This document shows positions 1-12,528 of a stretch of DNA of 64,000 nt, piece after piece. This DNA comes from Nocardioides seonyuensis (lineage in GTDB: Bacteria; Actinomycetota; Actinomycetes; Propionibacteriales; Nocardioidaceae), in assembly GCF_004683965.1 (NCBI RefSeq), contig NZ_CP038436.1:372001-436000 (forward strand), in the 5' to 3' direction. Positions within the stretch are counted from its first letter, which is position 1, and each line of letters starts with the position of its first letter. Both the position numbers and the translations under genes were made by a program. The notes beneath the pieces were generated by a model that was given only the letters and a program-made list of their open reading frames with translations, made no database searches and was not told the DNA's origin.

Positions 1-324
1 GGTGTCGAAGGTGCCCGTGACGGGAGCGGCCTGGTGGAAGGCCACCGTCACGTCGGCGAGCGGGATGCTGCTGAAGCTGATCCGCTTGGACGCGTTGGGC
101 AGCGTGAGGTTGCCGGTGAGCTTGCCGGTGGCCCTGTTGACGTCGGCGTTGAGCGTGCCGGTGGGCAGCGCCACGGTCGTCTTGGCGGTCTTGAACGTGG
201 CCGTCGCGTCGACGTTGAAGCTGATGGGCTCGGCCTGAGCCGGAGATGCCGCGAACGGAATCGCCAGGGCAAGGCCAGCGGTGACGGTCGCGAGACCGCG
301 CACCAGATTGCGAGTGTTAGACAT
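1..324 (-). CDS. Secreted protein, N-terminal part (cut by window edge)
   Basis: The reverse strand is open from the ATG at 324 to the window edge (108 codons, no stop seen). The N-terminus is a classical Sec signal peptide: a short basic stretch (MSNTRNLVR), a hydrophobic core, and an AQA cleavage site near residue 32. The mature part is rich in Thr, Val and Ala and looks like a beta-rich exported domain. A strong purine-rich ribosome site (GGGAGGG) lies about 5 bases upstream of the ATG. The gene is divergent from pepN. I do not recognise the family, and the C-terminus lies outside the window. Exported location is well supported; function is unknown. Confidence 0.75.
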   Translation of the reverse strand, partial: MSNTRNLVRGLATVTAGLALAIPFAASPAQAEPISFNVDATATFKTAKTTVALPTGTLNADVNRATGKLTGNLTLPNASKRISFSSIPLADVTVAFHQAAPVTGTFDT

Positions 325-472
325 GTCGTCCCTCCCGGAGACAAACGGAATTGTTGGAGACAAACTGCCGTGATCCGAGCCACTGTGTCAACGATTGTGT
401 GACGTTCAGTTACAAAATCTGCTAGTGGCCCGTGTTGTGAAGCAGGACACGTCCAGTGGTTGGATGCTCCAC

Positions 473-3040
<2,568 letters not shown>

Positions 3041-3068
3041 GAGTCGCCGGGACGCCCGCTGGCGGTGG

Positions 3069-3440
3069 TCAGCGGGCGTGCTGGGCCAGCAGCGAGATGC
3101 CGCGGGCCAGGCCTGCGGCGAGGTCGCCGGTCGCGAACTCGCCCTGCATGTCCAGCACCGCGAGCTCCACCTCCGCGTCCGTCAGGAGGGTCCGCACCTC
3201 TCGCCCGGTCACGACCTCGGTGACCCGCCGCTGCGGGTCGACCAGGATCAGCACGCTGCGCGCCGGCGCCACCAGCCGGTTGTGGAGCCGGGTCGCGAAC
3301 GTTCGCGGGGAGTCGCCCTCCACCGGCCCGACGTAGACGGAGAACTCGAAGCGGCTCAGCTGCTCGGCACGCCGGATGGCCCTGTCTAGAGCCGCCCGGT
3401 CGCCGTCGGTGAGGACCTCACCAACTGCCACTTGCTCCAC
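3069..3440 (-). CDS. DUF5130 family protein (TPM-like fold)
   Basis: About 123 residues, with the pattern GEVLTDGDRAALDRAIRRAE then FSVYVG, typical of the actinobacterial DUF5130 family. These are small cytosolic proteins distantly like the TPM domain, and their function is unknown. The start is uncertain: GTG codons at 3440 and 3431 both fit, and I use 3440. Either start lies inside or just beyond the end of the upstream gene (stop at 3418), so the two are translationally coupled. The gene ends 29 bases from the convergent pepN stop. Confidence 0.75.
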   Translation of the reverse strand: MEQVAVGEVLTDGDRAALDRAIRRAEQLSRFEFSVYVGPVEGDSPRTFATRLHNRLVAPARSVLILVDPQRRVTEVVTGREVRTLLTDAEVELAVLDMQGEFATGDLAAGLARGISLLAQHAR

Positions 3441-3798
3441 CCGCCTGGGACTTCGCGTCGTCCGGGGCGGGGAGCTCGGCAGCTCCCTGGTGCGGCCCAC
3501 CGAGCCACTGGGCGTCCGGGCGGCTGTGGTCGGGCAGCAGCCGCTCACCACGGATCATGGCAGGAAGGAAGACGGCCAGGCAGATCAGCACGAACAGCAG
3601 GAGCGGTCCGCCGGCCAGGAGCAGCAGCGCGTCGAGCTTGTCGACGGGGTCGGGGTCGCTCCACCCCTCGGGCACGTCCGCCCGAGCGACCGTGGGCGCC
3701 ATGACGACGGACGCGACGGCGAGGCTCGGCACGCCGAGCGCCGTGAGGGCGCGGCGGGTGCGGCGGAAGACGGTCGAAGACGTGTCGTGCGTGGTCAC
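3418..3798 (-). CDS. Small membrane protein, coupled to DUF5130 gene
   Basis: A 126-residue protein from the GTG at 3798. It has an N-terminal basic/hydrophobic stretch ending in a signal-peptide-like VARADVPEG, then one strong transmembrane segment (ALLLLAGGPLLLFVLICLAV), then a polar tail rich in Pro, Gly and Ala. The arrangement suggests an exported N-terminal loop and a single membrane anchor. It overlaps the DUF5130 gene, the usual partner in this pair across actinobacteria. An upstream ATG at 3861 would add a long basic leader with no family support, so the GTG is preferred. Function is unknown. Confidence 0.65.
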   Translation of the reverse strand: MTTHDTSSTVFRRTRRALTALGVPSLAVASVVMAPTVARADVPEGWSDPDPVDKLDALLLLAGGPLLLFVLICLAVFLPAMIRGERLLPDHSRPDAQWLGGPHQGAAELPAPDDAKSQAGGASGSW

Positions 3799-3881
3799 GG
3801 GCCCACGATATCGCCCTCGTGCTGCGGAGCGGGCGACGGGCCGTCCTTGGTTCGTGGTCACCGTTCGCCATACTGGCCGCC

Positions 3882-4916
3882 ATGCCCTCCCTGGCCTCGA
3901 CTCCCCTGGCCGACCTGTCGCTGAGCACCCCCTGTGGTGAGGACGAGCTGTTCTGCCGGTGGGCCTACGACCTGACCGACGACCGTTCGACCGCGCGACT
4001 GGTGGACTGGCTCGTCGGCACCCCCCTCGTCCTGATCGGGCTGCTCCTGCTCGGCCTGGTCGGCCGCTGGCTCCTCCACCGGCTCATCGACCGCCTGGTC
4101 CGCCGTGCAGAGGTCGGCGTGCTGCCCGACCGCCTCGGTCGAGTGGTGCTGGGCGGGAAGGTCGGGGAGCGCATCTCCCGCACCGAGACGGCCGGTGCCA
4201 CCCGGCGCATCCAGCGGGCCCAGACCATGGGGTCGCTGCTCAAGAGCATCATCTCGGGAGTCGTCTTCGCGGTCGTCGTCACCATGATGCTCAGCGAGGT
4301 CGGCGCCGACATCGGGCCGATCCTCGCGAGCGCGGGCATCCTCGGGGTGGCGCTCGGCTTCGGCGCCCAGAGCCTGGTCAAGGACTTCCTCTCCGGCATC
4401 TTCATGATCTTCGAGGACCAGTACGGCGTGGGCGACGTGGTCGACCTGGGTGAGGCGTCCGGGACCGTCGAGGCGGTCAGCCTGCGCGTGACACGGCTGC
4501 GCGACGTCAACGGCACCGTGTGGTACGTCCGCAACGGCGAGATCATCCGCGTCGGCAACATGAGCCAGAACTGGGCGCGCACCGTGCTGGACGTGACGGT
4601 GGACTACGGCGAGGACCTCGTGCACGTACGACGCGTCCTCGAGGAGGTGGCCCACTCCGTGTGGGAGGACCCCGAGTTCGAGGGCCTGGTGATCGAGGAG
4701 CCCGAGGTGTGGGGCGTGGAGTCCCTGGCCTACGAGGGGGTCGTCGTGCGCGTCACGCTCAAGACCGCTCCGATGGAGCAGTGGGCCGTGGCGCGCGCCC
4801 TGCGCGAGCGGATCAAGGCACGCTTCGACCACGAGGAGATCTCCATCCCACACCCGACGCGCATCGTGACCACGCCCGCGGCCGCCGTCGCCGAGCAGAC
4901 CGGCGAGGAGGCCTGA
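3882..4916 (+). CDS. MscS family mechanosensitive ion channel
   Basis: A 344-residue inner-membrane protein. The first transmembrane helix is near residues 45-67, the second near 125-145. The pore-lining TM3 with the MscS pattern of small residues (SAGILGVALGFGAQSLVKDF) follows near 150-170. The beta domain (GDVVDLGEASGTVEAVSLRVTRL) and the mixed C-terminal domain come after. The family opens under membrane tension to release solutes during osmotic downshock. The ATG at 3882 is used; an in-frame upstream start at 3819 gives no family-like sequence. The haemoglobin gene starts 24 bases downstream on the same strand, so co-transcription is likely. Confidence 0.92.
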   Translation: MPSLASTPLADLSLSTPCGEDELFCRWAYDLTDDRSTARLVDWLVGTPLVLIGLLLLGLVGRWLLHRLIDRLVRRAEVGVLPDRLGRVVLGGKVGERISRTETAGATRRIQRAQTMGSLLKSIISGVVFAVVVTMMLSEVGADIGPILASAGILGVALGFGAQSLVKDFLSGIFMIFEDQYGVGDVVDLGEASGTVEAVSLRVTRLRDVNGTVWYVRNGEIIRVGNMSQNWARTVLDVTVDYGEDLVHVRRVLEEVAHSVWEDPEFEGLVIEEPEVWGVESLAYEGVVVRVTLKTAPMEQWAVARALRERIKARFDHEEISIPHPTRIVTTPAAAVAEQTGEEA

Positions 4917-4940
4917 CCCGGCCCCTTGCACAATGGGCGC

Positions 4941-5315
4941 GTGAGCACCTTCTACGACGAGATCGGCGGCGAGGAGACGATCCGCGCGATCGTGCACCGT
5001 TTCTACGCCGGCGTGGCCGAGGACGAGGTGCTGCGCCCGATGTACCCCGAGGCCGACCTGGCTCCGGCTGAGGATCGGTTCGCCCTCTTCCTGATCCAGT
5101 ACTGGGGTGGCCCCACCACCTACTCAGACACCCGCGGCCATCCACGGCTGCGCATGAGGCACGCTCCGTTCGCCGTCACCCCCGCTTCCGCGCAGCGGTG
5201 GCTGGTCCACTTCCGTGAGGGCCTCGACTCCGTGGAGCTCACTCCGGAGCAGGACGCCCGCTTCTGGGACTACGTCACGCACGCCGCACAGTTCATGGTC
5301 AACACGGCCGAGTAG
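4941..5315 (+). CDS. glbO: Group II truncated haemoglobin O (trHbO)
   Basis: A 124-residue haem protein. It aligns almost without gaps with M. tuberculosis trHbO: Tyr B10 is Y22, Tyr CD1 is Y35, the proximal His F8 is H74 (in RMRHAPF) and Trp G8 is W87. Each is offset by one residue from the mycobacterial numbering. These residues define the oxygen-stabilising distal pocket of group II globins, which bind O2 very tightly and are linked to NO/peroxide chemistry near the respiratory chain. The GTG at 4941 starts the conserved STFYDEIGGE motif. The gene lies 24 bases after the MscS channel and converges on the thioesterase gene. Confidence 0.95.
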   Translation: MSTFYDEIGGEETIRAIVHRFYAGVAEDEVLRPMYPEADLAPAEDRFALFLIQYWGGPTTYSDTRGHPRLRMRHAPFAVTPASAQRWLVHFREGLDSVELTPEQDARFWDYVTHAAQFMVNTAE

Positions 5316-5333
5316 CCCTCGGGGCCGGAAGGG

Positions 5334-6176
5334 TCAGGCGTCCAGGCGGAACTGGTCCGGCACGCGGGTGGGTCGACCGGTCGCGGTGTCGATGCACACG
5401 AGCACGACCCTGGCGCGGGCGAGCACCCGGTCGTCGTCGTACATCACCGATTCGAAGACGGCCGAGGTCCGACCGACGTGGGAGACCCATGTCCGGCAGA
5501 GGTAGGGCTGCGCGCGGAACAGGATGGGGACCTTGTAGTCGACGTCGGTCTGCGCGACCACGAGGTGCATGCCGCCCGAACCGTCCTCCCGGCCGAGTGC
5601 GGTCAGGAGCCGGATGCGGGCCTCCTGGAAGTACTCGAAGTACTTCACGTTGTTGACGTGGCCGTAGACGTCCACGTCGGAGAAGCGGACGTGGACTGGA
5701 TAGTCGCCGCCGTCGATCTCGACGGGCTCGCTCCACGTCGCGGAGCGGACCGGCTCGTCGGGCTCCAGGAGGTTCTCGAGGGCCGACACCTCGTCCGGGC
5801 GCAGCCGACGAGGTCGCTCGTGCGCGAAGACGAAGGGCGTCAGGACGGTACGGGCCCGCAGGTAGACCGTCCGCTCGCCGGCCTCGTCCTCGTCGTAGAT
5901 CTCGTAGGCCATCGTGAAGCTCGCCCTGCGGATCTCGGTCACCCAGCACTCCACCAGGACCGGCTCGAACCGGAAGGTGAGCGACGAGACGTAGGTGACC
6001 TCGTGCCGTACGACCACGACGCCCTCGGCGAGGTCGTCCGCCCGGGCGTCAGGGGCGTGGGTGCGGAACAGGTCGACCCGCGCCTCCTGGAGGTAGTCGA
6101 CGTAGGTCACGTTGTTGACGTGCCCGAGGAGGTCGAGGTCGGCCCATCGCACCGGGCACTCGTAGACGTGACGCAC
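5334..6176 (-). CDS. Double-hotdog acyl-CoA thioesterase
   Basis: 280 residues made of two tandem hotdog domains. Each opens with the 4-hydroxybenzoyl-CoA thioesterase-like signature: RWADLDLLGHVNNVTYVDYLQEAR in the first half and RFSDVDVYGHVNNVKYFEYFQEAR near residue 165. The Asp before GHVNN is the expected catalytic residue. The two halves probably arose by duplication and fold as an internal dimer hydrolysing acyl-CoA thioesters; the physiological substrate cannot be read from sequence. The start is GTG at 6176. It converges on glbO with 18 bases between stops. Confidence 0.88.
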   Translation of the reverse strand: MRHVYECPVRWADLDLLGHVNNVTYVDYLQEARVDLFRTHAPDARADDLAEGVVVVRHEVTYVSSLTFRFEPVLVECWVTEIRRASFTMAYEIYDEDEAGERTVYLRARTVLTPFVFAHERPRRLRPDEVSALENLLEPDEPVRSATWSEPVEIDGGDYPVHVRFSDVDVYGHVNNVKYFEYFQEARIRLLTALGREDGSGGMHLVVAQTDVDYKVPILFRAQPYLCRTWVSHVGRTSAVFESVMYDDDRVLARARVVLVCIDTATGRPTRVPDQFRLDA

Positions 6177-6221
6177 GGCCCGATGGTCTCAGACGGTGCC
6201 GGCGACGAGCCGTGGGGACGG

Positions 6222-6404
6222 TCAGGCCGTGAAGTGCAGGCGGCCGTAGTAGGTGGGGATGGACTCCCGGCGGGCCAGGCGCTCGCGACGGGTGACGGGG
6301 AGCACCTTGGCGAGGACGACGGCGACGAGGAGGAGGCCGACCAGGGCAGCCAGGGCTTGGAAGCCGAGCAGCACGTTCAGGGCGGTGGTGTCGATCATCT
6401 CCAT
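6222..6404 (-). CDS. Small single-pass membrane protein
   Basis: 60 residues: a short acidic N-terminus, one long hydrophobic helix (about residues 10-35), then a strongly basic tail (PVTRRERLARRESIP), so the C-terminus is probably cytosolic. It has an ATG start preceded by AGAAGGGA as ribosome site. It is divergent from a TetR regulator, and the palindrome at 6425-6440 lies 20 bases upstream of its start. This makes it the probable repression target. The family is not recognised. Confidence 0.65.
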   Translation of the reverse strand: MEMIDTTALNVLLGFQALAALVGLLLVAVVLAKVLPVTRRERLARRESIPTYYGRLHFTA

Positions 6405-6424
6405 GATCAGTCCCTTCTAGAGGT

Positions 6425-6440
6425 TTCTACGTATGTAGAA
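6425..6440. promoter_or_regulatory. Predicted TetR operator
   Basis: Perfect 6-bp inverted repeat TTCTAC-GTAT-GTAGAA in an AT-richer patch between the divergent small membrane protein gene and the TetR gene. Size, symmetry and position fit a TetR dimer site controlling both genes. Inferred from sequence only. Confidence 0.6.
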
Positions 6441-6489
6441 GAATACGCTCCGATCATGTGCCTTCGATCGCCTTGGCCGGTTTCGTACC

Positions 6490-7110
6490 GTGTCCTCCGT
6501 CACCCCGGAGCGCGCCGTGAGCGATGACCTGACGCCGCGGCGCCGCGAGATCCTCGAGGCGGCCACCTCGGTGCTCGCACGCGCTGGCCTGCGGGGGCTC
6601 ACCCACCGAGCTGTCGACCGGGAGGCCGGCCTGGCCGAGGGCAGCACCTCCGCCTACTTCCGCAGCAGCGACTCCCTGCGAGGTGCTCTCGCCGACTTCG
6701 TCGCCCGACAGCTGGCGGGCGACGTCCGGGAGCTGAGCGACCAGCTCACCGCGGGAGGCCCTGACAGCGGCCGAGTGGTCTCCGCCACGGCGCGCCTGTT
6801 CGACTCCTGGCTCGAGGATCCCGACCTCCTGCGGGCGCGGCTGGAGCTCACCGTGGCCGCAACCAGGGACGAGGAGCTCGCCAGTCGGTTCCTGGTCTGG
6901 CGGGGCGATCTGGTCGCCGCCGTCGACCGCGTCCTGGCGGCTCGACGTACCGAGCCACCGGGCGTCGCCCCCGCCCCCTCCGCCGAGACCCTGGTGGCGG
7001 CCCTCGACGGGGTGCTCGTGGCAGCCCTCCTCAAGCATCCCGAGCGACGCCAGGGCTTCGTGCGCGAGAGCGTGGACCAGCTGCTCAGCCCCCTCGACGA
7101 GGCGCGTTAG
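6490..7110 (+). CDS. TetR/AcrR family transcriptional regulator
   Basis: 206 residues. The N-terminal helix-turn-helix (REILEAATSVLARAGLRGLT through the recognition helix GSTSAYFRSSDSL) is followed by a variable ligand-binding helical domain. GTG codons at 6490 and 6520 are both possible; the latter has a GGAG six bases upstream and would trim ten residues. TetR proteins usually repress a divergent gene, here the 60-residue membrane protein, and often themselves. The operator candidate at 6425-6440 supports this. The thiolase gene begins 39 bases downstream, so it may be a second target. Confidence 0.85.
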   Translation: MSSVTPERAVSDDLTPRRREILEAATSVLARAGLRGLTHRAVDREAGLAEGSTSAYFRSSDSLRGALADFVARQLAGDVRELSDQLTAGGPDSGRVVSATARLFDSWLEDPDLLRARLELTVAATRDEELASRFLVWRGDLVAAVDRVLAARRTEPPGVAPAPSAETLVAALDGVLVAALLKHPERRQGFVRESVDQLLSPLDEAR

Positions 7111-7149
7111 GGTGACTGGCGACACTCACCAACCCGTCGAGGAGCCCTC

Positions 7150-8361
7150 ATGCCCGAGGCCGTGATCGTTTCCGCTGCGCGCACCCCCATCGGCCGCGCC
7201 AACAAGGGGTCGCTGAAGGACTTCCGCCCCGACGACCTGACGGTTCTCGCCGTGCAGGCGGCCCTGGACAAGGTCCCGGCCCTCGACCCCGCCACCGTCG
7301 AGGACCTGATCCTCGGCTGCGGCCTCCCCGGCGGCGAGTCCGGCAACAACATGGCGCGCGTCGTCACGACGCTCCTCGGTCACGAGATCCCCGGCACGAC
7401 CATCACGCGCTACTGCTCCTCCTCGGTGCAGTCCACCCGCATGGCCTTCCACGCCATCAAGGCCGGGGAGGGCGACGTCTTCATCTCCGCCGGCGTCGAG
7501 ACGGTCTCCCGCTTCGCCAAGGGGACCTCTGACCACCTCCCCGACACCCGCAACCCGCTGTTCGCCGAGGCGGAGCAGCGCACCGACGAGCTGGCCCAGG
7601 GCGGCCAGGACTGGCACGACCCCCGCGAGGACGGCAACCTCCCGGACATCTACATCTCCATGGGTCAGACGGCCGAGAACGTCGCCCGCCTGCGCGGCCT
7701 GGGCCGCCAGGAGCTCGACGAGTTCGGCGCCCGCTCCCAGAACCTCGCCGAGAAGGCCATCAACGACGGCTTCTGGGCCCGCGAGATCACCCCCGTCACT
7801 ACGCCCGACGGCACGGTCGTGAGCGCTGACGACGGGCCCCGTGCCGGGGTGACCTACGACGCTCTCGCCGAGCTGAAGCCGGTCTTCCGTCCCGACGGGG
7901 TCGTCACCGCCGGCAACTGCTGCGCGCTCAACGACGGCGCTGCCGCCGTCGTCGTCATGTCCGACACCAAGGCCAAGGAGCTGGGCCTCACCCCGCTCGC
8001 CCGCATCGTCTCCACCGGCGTCTCCGCCCTCTCCCCCGAGATCATGGGCCTGGGCCCGGTCGAGGCGACCCAGAACGCCCTGCGCTTCGCCGGCATGAGC
8101 ATCGGCGACATCGACCTGGTCGAGATCAACGAGGCGTTCGCGGCGCAGGTCGTGCCGTCCTACCAGGACCTCGGCATCGACATCGACCGCCTCAACGTCA
8201 ACGGCGGCGCCATCGCCGTCGGCCACCCGTTCGGGATGACGGGTGCCCGTCTCCAGGCCACCATGCTCAACAGCCTCGACTGGCACGACAAGTCCACCGG
8301 CCTGATCACCATGTGCGTCGGCGGCGGACAGGGCATGGCGATGATCCTCGAGCGGGTGTGA
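7150..8361 (+). CDS. Acetyl-CoA C-acyltransferase (thiolase)
   Basis: 403 residues, type II thiolase length. It condenses or cleaves acyl-CoA plus acetyl-CoA in beta-oxidation or acetoacetyl-CoA metabolism. The catalytic residues are in place: nucleophile Cys89 in RYCSSSVQST, His359 in GGAIAVGHPFG, and Cys389 in MCVGGGQG. The N-terminus AVIVSAARTPIGRA is canonical. A GAGGAG ribosome site precedes the ATG. The downstream MarR gene follows after 9 bases, suggesting an operon controlled by MarR. The annotation could equally be fadA or atoB; substrate length is not readable. Confidence 0.93.
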   Translation: MPEAVIVSAARTPIGRANKGSLKDFRPDDLTVLAVQAALDKVPALDPATVEDLILGCGLPGGESGNNMARVVTTLLGHEIPGTTITRYCSSSVQSTRMAFHAIKAGEGDVFISAGVETVSRFAKGTSDHLPDTRNPLFAEAEQRTDELAQGGQDWHDPREDGNLPDIYISMGQTAENVARLRGLGRQELDEFGARSQNLAEKAINDGFWAREITPVTTPDGTVVSADDGPRAGVTYDALAELKPVFRPDGVVTAGNCCALNDGAAAVVVMSDTKAKELGLTPLARIVSTGVSALSPEIMGLGPVEATQNALRFAGMSIGDIDLVEINEAFAAQVVPSYQDLGIDIDRLNVNGGAIAVGHPFGMTGARLQATMLNSLDWHDKSTGLITMCVGGGQGMAMILERV

Positions 8362-8370
8362 TCTCGCCCC

Positions 8371-8865
8371 ATGACGGGTGACGTCGCGCCACGCTGGCTG
8401 AACGCCGACCAGCAGCAGTCCTGGCGCGCCCTCATGATGGGCATGACGCTGCTGCTCGACCGGCTGGACGAGGATCTCGAGCGTGAGTTCGGCATCTCGC
8501 TCACCGAGTACGAAGTGCTCGTGCGCCTCTCCGAGCGACCCGAGCACCGGATGCGAATGGCACAGCTGGCCGATGCACTGGCCCACTCCAGGAGCCGGGT
8601 GACCCACACCGTCGCGCGCATGGAGAAGGCCGGCTACGTCGTCCGCAACGCCAGCCCCGACGACGGGCGGGGCGTGGTGGCCGAGCTGACGCAGAAGGGC
8701 CTGGAGCTGCTGGAGCAGGCCGCGCCGTGCCACGTCGAGAGCGTGCGCCGCAATCTCGTCGACCTCGTCGACCCCGACGACTTCGCCGCCCTCGGCCGCG
8801 TCTTCGACGCCGTCGCGGACCACCTCGTGACGCGGCACCCCGAGAGCGAGATCCGCCACCCATGA
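8371..8865 (+). CDS. MarR family transcriptional regulator
   Basis: 164 residues with the winged helix-turn-helix of MarR: a dimerisation helix near 15-40, the recognition region MRMAQLADALAHSRSRVTHTVARMEKAGYV (about 68-97), and the wing with the conserved DGR (SPDDGRGVVAELT). MarR proteins are dimeric repressors released by phenolics, acyl-CoAs or oxidants. Lying 9 bases after a thiolase, a role in sensing acyl-CoA or aromatic intermediates is plausible but inferred. The stop overlaps the start of the DUF2254 gene by 4 bases, so the three genes form one transcription unit. Confidence 0.88.
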   Translation: MTGDVAPRWLNADQQQSWRALMMGMTLLLDRLDEDLEREFGISLTEYEVLVRLSERPEHRMRMAQLADALAHSRSRVTHTVARMEKAGYVVRNASPDDGRGVVAELTQKGLELLEQAAPCHVESVRRNLVDLVDPDDFAALGRVFDAVADHLVTRHPESEIRHP

Positions 8866-10185
8866 CGGGAGCCGGGCCGCACGTGCGCGAGGTTGCCGCC
8901 CGATCGCGCGAGGCGTTCTGGCTGATCCCCGCCCTGACGGTCGTGGGCAGCATCGTGCTGGCCCAGGCCGCGCTCGCCGTCGACCGCTGGGTGGACGGCT
9001 CGGCGGGAGTGGTCCCGGACACCCTGCTCCTGGGGGTCGACGGGTCCCGGGCCATGCTGGGGGCCGTGGGCGGCGCCGTCCTGGCCGTCGCCGGCACGAC
9101 CTTCTCGATCACGATCTCGGTGATCGCCACGGCGAGCTCGACCTACGGCCCGCGCCTGGTGCGGAACTTCATGACCGACCGGCGCAACCAGGCAACGCTC
9201 GGGATCTTCGTCGGGACGTTCACCTACTGCATGATCGTGCTGCGATCGGTCACCAGCCAGGACGAGAGCCTGGGCACCGAGGCCTTCGTCCCCTACTTCA
9301 GCGTCTACGGCTCACTGGTCCTCGCCCTGGTCAACGTCGCGGCCCTCGTCTACTTCCTGCACCACATCGCCGAGTCGATCCAGATCAGCTACCTCGTCGC
9401 CCGCGTCCGTCGCGAGTGCGAGTCGGTCGTCAACCGCTACTACGGTCCTCCGTCCGAGGGAGCTCGAGGACATTGCGTGGTCGACCTGGACCACCTGCCT
9501 GAGCCGAGCAGCCTCGTCGTGGCGCGTGACTCGGGCTCGGTCACCCTGCTCGACGAGGGTGCGCTGGTGGCGCTGGCCGAACGCCACGGCGTGGCGATCC
9601 GCATGCTTGCCGCCCCAGGAACGCACCTGCTCCCGGGGGAGCCGGTCGCCGAGATCCGTGGGACCTCCTCGGAGTCATTGGTGGAGGGCGTCCTCTCCGC
9701 GCTCAGTCGCGGCGAGACCCGCACGCCTGCACAGGACGTGCTCTTCGCGGTCCAGCAGCTCACCGAGATCGCCGTACGCGCTCTCTCCCCGGGGACCAAC
9801 GACCCCTACACGGCTCGCAACGTGCTCGCCGAGATCGCCAGACCGCTGCAGATCCTCACCGAGCATCCGGCTCCGCTGGCCGGCCGCTGCGACGACGCCG
9901 GCGACCTTCGACTGGCCCTGTGCCTGCCCGACGGGCAGACCGTGGTGGACGAGGTCTTCGACGACATCCGCGCCCACGCGGTGGCTCAGCCGCACGTCGT
10001 CCGTGCGGTCGTCGACCTCGCGGCACGGCTCAGCAGGACCGCTCCCCCCGACCTGCGCCAGCGCCTGAGGACCCACGCCGACCTCGTCGTGGCGGCCTGG
10101 GCCGAGCAGGTGCCTGCCTTCGACGAGGAGCGCATGCGCGACCACCTCACCCGAGCCTTCACCCATGTGGGGGGGCAGGAGCAGG

Positions 10186-10199
<14 letters not shown>
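8862..10199 (+). CDS. DUF2254 domain-containing membrane protein
   Basis: 445 residues from the ATG at 8862, which overlaps the marR stop. There are four hydrophobic segments in the first ~200 residues, with the family hallmark FSITISVIATASSTYGPRLVRNF between TM2 and TM3. A soluble C-terminal part follows, including the conserved VRALSPGTNDPYTA motif. DUF2254 proteins are predicted integral membrane proteins of unknown function. The 3' end overlaps the convergent ettA gene by 14 bases. Topology and family are clear; the biochemical role is unknown. Confidence 0.88.
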
Positions 10200-11868
<1,669 letters not shown>

Positions 11869-11931
11869 GCGGCCGAGCCTACGGTGCGCGGAGCCGTCGC
11901 CGACAATCGCGTCCCGCCGCGAGCACGTCGG

Positions 11932-12378
11932 TCAGGCCGCCTGGGTCGTGTCCGGCCCTGCGGCCGGAGCCAGCGTCGCAGTCGAGCGGATCTGTGGGGA
12001 CTCCTGCGCCCCGGCCGACTCGTGGCGCACGTGCTTGGCGAACGCCGACGTGCCGTGGCTCAGGTCGTGCCCGACTGCGGTGGCGACGACCTCGTACGAC
12101 GTCATCGAGGTGCCGTCGCGCTCCCAGACATCGACGCTGAGCCGGCCGTGGACCAGGACCGGGTCACCGGAGTGGAGCGACTCGGCGACGTGCAGGGCCA
12201 GCTTGTTCCAGGCTTTGACCGTGTGCCAGGTGGTCGGGCCGGAGGTCCACTCGCCGTCCCGCAGCCGACGGGGTTGGGTCGCCACCCGGAACGATGCGAC
12301 GTGCCTGTCACCGGACACTTCGCGCAAGGTGATGTCGCCGCCGACGCGACCGGCGAAGGTGATCTGGGTCTCGTTCAT
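11932..12378 (-). CDS. ssb: Single-stranded DNA-binding protein (OB fold)
   Basis: 148 residues, OB fold across residues 1-110 with SSB features: TFAGRVGGDITLREV, VASFRVATQPRR, TTWHTVKAWNKLALHVAESL and GDPVLVHGRLSVDVWERDG. The C-terminus ends in TTQAA and lacks the acidic DDDIPF tip that recruits partners, so this is a paralogue of the housekeeping SSB and not the replicative copy. The start at 12378 has an exceptionally good GGAGGAG site. It is followed on the same strand by nothing close, since the next gene upstream (GTPase, stop 12529) is 150 bases away. Possible roles are recombination or DNA uptake, inferred only. Confidence 0.88.
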   Translation of the reverse strand: MNETQITFAGRVGGDITLREVSGDRHVASFRVATQPRRLRDGEWTSGPTTWHTVKAWNKLALHVAESLHSGDPVLVHGRLSVDVWERDGTSMTSYEVVATAVGHDLSHGTSAFAKHVRHESAGAQESPQIRSTATLAPAAGPDTTQAA

Positions 12379-12528
12379 GGTGAGCTCCTCCTCCATCTGC
12401 GGACGGGCGATCCGTCCGGCACCAAGGCTGGACGGGAGGAGCCCCAGCGACCACGAAGTCGTACCGAACCTGTGGAGAGTGGGCTGGCTCGGAGTCCTGT
12501 GGGCTGCGAGTGGCCTGCGGCTCGAGGC

